Source: Fibrobacterota bacterium
GTDB taxonomy: Bacteria > Fibrobacterota > Chitinivibrionia > Chitinivibrionales > Chitinispirillaceae
Direction: 5' to 3'
DNA length: 64,000 nucleotides
Assembly (NCBI GenBank): GCA_023436205.1
Contig: JAEZKC010000059.1
Span: 124,001-188,000 of the forward strand
A model generated the notes under the pieces. The model did not search any database. It was given only the letters and a program-made list of their open reading frames with translations, and was not told the origin of the DNA. Of this stretch, positions 60,966 to 64,000 are shown in pieces; the first letter of the stretch is position 1, and every line of letters starts with the position of its first letter. Position numbers and translations under genes: made by a program.

Positions 60966-62197
60966 ATATCTTCGAGTCCTTACGCCTGGCACTGAATGCT
61001 ATCCGAAGCCATAAGTTGCGTTCTATTCTTACCACTTTGGGTATAATGATCGGGGTGATGACCGTTATCGGCATGCTTGCACTGATTGATGGTTTGAACT
61101 CCATGGTGGCCAACCAGCTTTCAGCACTGGGGACCAATACATTGTATATACAGAAGTTTCCCTGGACCATGTCTCGTCAGCAGATGCTGGAATATGGCAG
61201 GCGCAGGAATCTCACTCTGGAAGATGCCGAGGCGGTCAGGCGCGGCGTACCTCAGGTACAGAGGGTTGCCCCCATGCTTACCTCCAACAAAACGGTACGT
61301 TTTTCTGGAAGGGAGCTTACGGGAGTGGAGGTGATTGGCACGATTCCCGATTATCAGTTCATAGCCGACATAAAGATCGAATCCGGTCGTCAGATGCTTG
61401 ATGTGGATTTATCCCAGCAGAGAAATGTGGTTATGATCGGGCAGTCTCTGGTGAAGGAATTTTTCCCTCAGCGGGACCCGATCGGGCAAAATATTCAGAT
61501 CGCTGGTAACCGGTTCACGGTTATTGCGGTTTTACAGGAGCGGGGGACCCTTTTTGGAGCCGATCAGGACAATATCGCCATTATTCCGATCACCACCTAT
61601 ATACAAACATTTTCCGGGCCGATCACTGTCCGGGGAGATGAATCTGTTACCATAATAGTGCAGCCTCAAAGCCCTGAGGTCATGGGGGAGGCTCGAAATC
61701 AGATCACAGGAGTTCTTCGTCGCCAACGCGGATTGAGTTCAGGTGAAGAGAGTGATTTTGCCATCAACACCGCTGAACAGCTAATGGAAACTTATCGCAG
61801 TATTACTTCCGGAGTTTTCGGGTTGATGATCGGGGTGACTTTATTGTCGCTGGTGGTGGGGGGGATTGGTATAATGAATATCATGCTGGTTTCTGTTTCG
61901 GAGCGGATCCGTGAGATTGGCATTCGCAAGGCTGTGGGAGCCCGAAGTAGAGATATTCGATCTCAGTTCCTTATTGAGGCGGTTACTTTATCCAGTGTTG
62001 GGGGGTTGATCGGAATGATACTGGGATTTTTGATTGCCTGGGGGTTATCTGCGGTAACAAGGCTTCCGGCAGCGGTGTCCTGGTGGTCCGTTTTGCTTGG
62101 TTTCGGGTTTTCCGCCATGGTGGGGATTTTCTTCGGCTGGTTTCCGGCCTCCAGAGCGGCTTCCATGAATCCCATAGAGGCGCTGCGTTACGAATAA
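60962..62197 (+). CDS. MacB/FtsX-type ABC transporter permease
   Basis: 411 aa. One N-terminal transmembrane helix (about 20-45), a large periplasmic domain (about 50-280), then three helices with VGGIGIMNIMLVSVSERIR and EIGIRKAVGARSRDI, the coupling motif of FtsX permeases, and the end PASRAASMNPIEALRYE. It completes a MacAB-TolC-like tripartite exporter. Confidence 0.95.
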   Translation: MNIFESLRLALNAIRSHKLRSILTTLGIMIGVMTVIGMLALIDGLNSMVANQLSALGTNTLYIQKFPWTMSRQQMLEYGRRRNLTLEDAEAVRRGVPQVQRVAPMLTSNKTVRFSGRELTGVEVIGTIPDYQFIADIKIESGRQMLDVDLSQQRNVVMIGQSLVKEFFPQRDPIGQNIQIAGNRFTVIAVLQERGTLFGADQDNIAIIPITTYIQTFSGPITVRGDESVTIIVQPQSPEVMGEARNQITGVLRRQRGLSSGEESDFAINTAEQLMETYRSITSGVFGLMIGVTLLSLVVGGIGIMNIMLVSVSERIREIGIRKAVGARSRDIRSQFLIEAVTLSSVGGLIGMILGFLIAWGLSAVTRLPAAVSWWSVLLGFGFSAMVGIFFGWFPASRAASMNPIEALRYE

Positions 62198-62273
62198 ATT
62201 ACACTACTGTTTCCCAGCCGATCGAAATTAATAAGGTGACTATTTGTGGAGCCAATTCATCGGAGGTGATATT

Positions 62274-62807
62274 ATGGCAGAAAACATTCATGCAGCAGCA
62301 CCCGTTAGGGAGCCAACAGGCCTTCACTATGGATCAATAATTGGTCAGGGTGTAATAGGTGGATTGCTGGCGGGAGTTGTGCTCACAATTTATGAATCCC
62401 TTGCCGCTTATATCCTTGTTCAGAATATTTTTGGCTTTTTACGGCTTGCGGGCGCAACGGTTGTGGGGGAACAGGCTCTTACTGATGTGTGGGCATTCAC
62501 TAGCGAAGGCCTTATTGGTCTTGTGGTAATCGGGGCATTTTCCATCGTTGCCGGGATTCTGTTTGCGCTGATTGTCGGGGCAGTTGCTCCTTTCCATTCC
62601 AGTGCGGGCAGCATTATCATATCTGGCTTGGCTTTTGGATTTTTGATGTGGCTTGTGATTTACTATGCCGTGGCACCAGTGTTTAACTGGTTCTGGCTTA
62701 TACCGAACAGCAGTACTTTCTGGCAGGGATTCCTTGGTTTTACGGTTTTCTTTGGCTTACCCTTAGGCCTTTATCTGGCCCGTAAAGGGTTGTATACAGT
62801 TCCATGA
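62274..62807 (+). CDS. Small four-helix membrane protein, unrecognised
   Basis: 177 aa from ATG 62274, with GGAGGTG 6 bases upstream; a longer frame from 62244 lacks a site. Four or five hydrophobic helices (about 24-46, 68-98, 105-130, 145-170) rich in Gly and Ala, short loops, no motif I recognise. It follows the export operon by 76 bases and may be co-transcribed. Function unknown. Confidence 0.7.
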   Translation: MAENIHAAAPVREPTGLHYGSIIGQGVIGGLLAGVVLTIYESLAAYILVQNIFGFLRLAGATVVGEQALTDVWAFTSEGLIGLVVIGAFSIVAGILFALIVGAVAPFHSSAGSIIISGLAFGFLMWLVIYYAVAPVFNWFWLIPNSSTFWQGFLGFTVFFGLPLGLYLARKGLYTVP

Positions 62808-62816
62808 TTTTTAACG

Positions 62817-62854
62817 GCTTCTGACGTAATATTTTAAAATATTACGTCAGAAGC
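62817..62854. repeat. Perfect 38-bp palindrome
   Basis: GCTTCTGACGTAATATTTT is followed at once by its exact reverse complement, giving a 19+19 base palindrome with no loop and an AT-rich centre. It lies 10 bases after the stop of the small membrane protein gene and 89 before the NA37 gene. It could be a terminator-like hairpin (no T-run follows) or a binding site for a dimeric protein. Confidence 0.85.
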
Positions 62855-62943
62855 TCTATCTACGGCTCTACTCTTCAACCTCTTTTTGAAGTATATTATC
62901 CTCTGTTTTTGCCTAACCTTTATCATTAGAATGGATATGTGAG

Positions 62944-63945
62944 ATGATTTCTCTCTCAGTCGATCAGCTGGCTTCATTGCGTATTACCCGGTTCATTTTT
63001 CACGTGGTACATCATGGCGAGCAGGAGCCACTTTTTTTTGATGAACTCGATGTGGGTGAATTCGAGGAATTTTTTCTCGATAGGGTCAAAAGTGTCCTGA
63101 AGGGAACTCCTTATGAATTCAATCCTCAGGCACAGGTGTGGAATCATCTTTCGGCTATAATGGAAGAACCTGCGCTTTTTCTTGATCAATCGCGTCAGCT
63201 GGCTGTGAATTTTCACTCTCACGGCTTGGAGGATAAGAGGATCAAAAAAGGGGTGATGATCCTCATGCAGCTAAAGACCCTGGAAAAGGAGCTTTACGCC
63301 ATCATTAAATATGAGCATGACCAGGTCCTCAGATATAGCAACGATGGTGAAAAGGTGATTCTTGAGAACGTTACCGACACCTTTACCCGTTCGCCCGATG
63401 CCATGCAGAAAGCTGCTTTGATTGATATGTCAGAAGAGAGCCCGGTGATAATGGTGCTGGATCGTAATGTGAGAGACGGTATTTCCGGCTTTTTTCAGGG
63501 TTTTCTTAATGTGCGGCGCAAGAAGAGTGAGCGAGAGTTGACCCAGTCGCTGTGGGATGTGGTCAAGAGCACCTCCAAGGAGCATATTGACGAGTTACCG
63601 CCTGATTTTGCTCATCAAGTCCAGCAGCGCGCGGGTGAATTTCTTCAGTCAAGAGATAATTTTGATGATGAGGAGTTTTACCAGGAGGTATTCGGTTCTT
63701 TTGGAAACGATTCGGTGCGAAATACTTACAAGAGTTGTCTTCAGAAAGCGGATATGGAGAATGAGCAGTTTTATCTTGACAAGGAGGCTGCAGCCGCTCC
63801 CAGAAAGCGCAAGATAAAGACTGCGGAGGGGGTTACCATCTACTTTAATGAAAGGTCTGCTTCCACAGTGCAGATAAGCTATGGTCAGAACGGGGACAAG
63901 GATGTCATTGTGATTGAATCGAGCAAAGTACGGGAGGAGATTTAA
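62944..63945 (+). CDS. 37-kDa nucleoid-associated protein (NA37/YejK family)
   Basis: 333 aa, normal for the family. Signatures: LRITRFIFHVVHH near the N-terminus, the central MQKAALIDM and the late YFNERSASTVQISYG. The family binds DNA in the nucleoid and some members act with phage or plasmid replication. No signal peptide; acidic and helical throughout. No clear operon partner; it starts 89 bases after the palindrome. Confidence 0.85.
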   Translation: MISLSVDQLASLRITRFIFHVVHHGEQEPLFFDELDVGEFEEFFLDRVKSVLKGTPYEFNPQAQVWNHLSAIMEEPALFLDQSRQLAVNFHSHGLEDKRIKKGVMILMQLKTLEKELYAIIKYEHDQVLRYSNDGEKVILENVTDTFTRSPDAMQKAALIDMSEESPVIMVLDRNVRDGISGFFQGFLNVRRKKSERELTQSLWDVVKSTSKEHIDELPPDFAHQVQQRAGEFLQSRDNFDDEEFYQEVFGSFGNDSVRNTYKSCLQKADMENEQFYLDKEAAAAPRKRKIKTAEGVTIYFNERSASTVQISYGQNGDKDVIVIESSKVREEI

Positions 63946-64000
63946 AACTTCTTTTTGGCTACCTCTTGATAACAGGCAAGAAAGTTGCTCCTATTAAAAA

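Overview
The window reads as chromosomal DNA of a free-living, Gram-negative, polysaccharide-degrading bacterium. Lipid A and LPS-core enzymes (LpxK, GmhB) show an outer membrane. A lipoprotein GH9 endoglucanase, a secreted beta-helix protein, a GH13 enzyme and a TonB-dependent receptor point to glycan use. A very large C25 (gingipain/PorU-type) peptidase with a FlgD-like Ig C-terminus recalls type IX secretion lineages. I infer an FCB-group organism, possibly Fibrobacterota; this is taxonomy by gene content only. I see no insertion sequence, prophage or CRISPR array.

Layout. 0-8 kb (+): a membrane-anchored AraC-type regulator, tRNA-Pro(CGG), a creatininase-fold protein overlapping an M16 protease pair (one active, one without the zinc motif), then folK, a deoxynucleoside kinase, panC and a GH13 enzyme. 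8-14 kb: gmhB behind a structured leader, a GT-C-like YfhO protein, and a minus-strand glycosyltransferase, methyltransferase and flippase-like membrane protein; much of this block is visibly AT-richer than its surroundings. 14-20 kb (+): a phasin-like helical protein with a UbiB kinase, a DUF1189-like protein, an unrecognised protein with a UVR-like end, and a hybrid sensor kinase.

20-32.6 kb is a long minus-strand run: rpmE, DUF1385, prfA, prmC, lpxK, two SH3-domain membrane proteins (one with a degenerate receiver and a DUF4388 domain), ruvX, a Fn3-like putative lipoprotein, the C25 peptidase and rsmI. Many of these overlap by a few bases, so translation is probably coupled.

32.8-43 kb (mostly +): TonB receptor, DUF523-DUF1722 protein, CapA-like protein (-), and a tight cluster of flavodoxin-ferredoxin, lipoprotein, GH9 and acyl-ACP thioesterase, followed by DUF1622, a Tp34/P19-like protein with no signal peptide and a single HhH protein. 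43-47 kb (-): methyltransferase, a TPR-CPBP protease fusion and a cysteine-rich DUF116 protein. A cluster of GTGAA-N-TTCAC palindromes separates DUF116 from a divergent DUF2807 lipoprotein.

48-57 kb (-): an NtrC-type regulator with a four-PAS kinase, an SGNH hydrolase overlapped by a 7TM-DISM hybrid kinase, and a secreted beta-helix protein with a strong terminator. 57.7-64 kb (+): a complete TolC, adaptor, MacB-ATPase and MacB-permease export operon, a small four-helix membrane protein, a perfect 38-bp palindrome and an NA37-type nucleoid-associated protein.

The most original signals are the palindrome cluster at 47.0-47.24 kb, the SH3/degenerate-receiver/DUF4388 pair, the large C25 peptidase with its overlapping lipoprotein, the two structured leaders (8.16 and 18.24 kb), the membrane-anchored AraC-type protein, and several enzymes that have lost canonical metal ligands.
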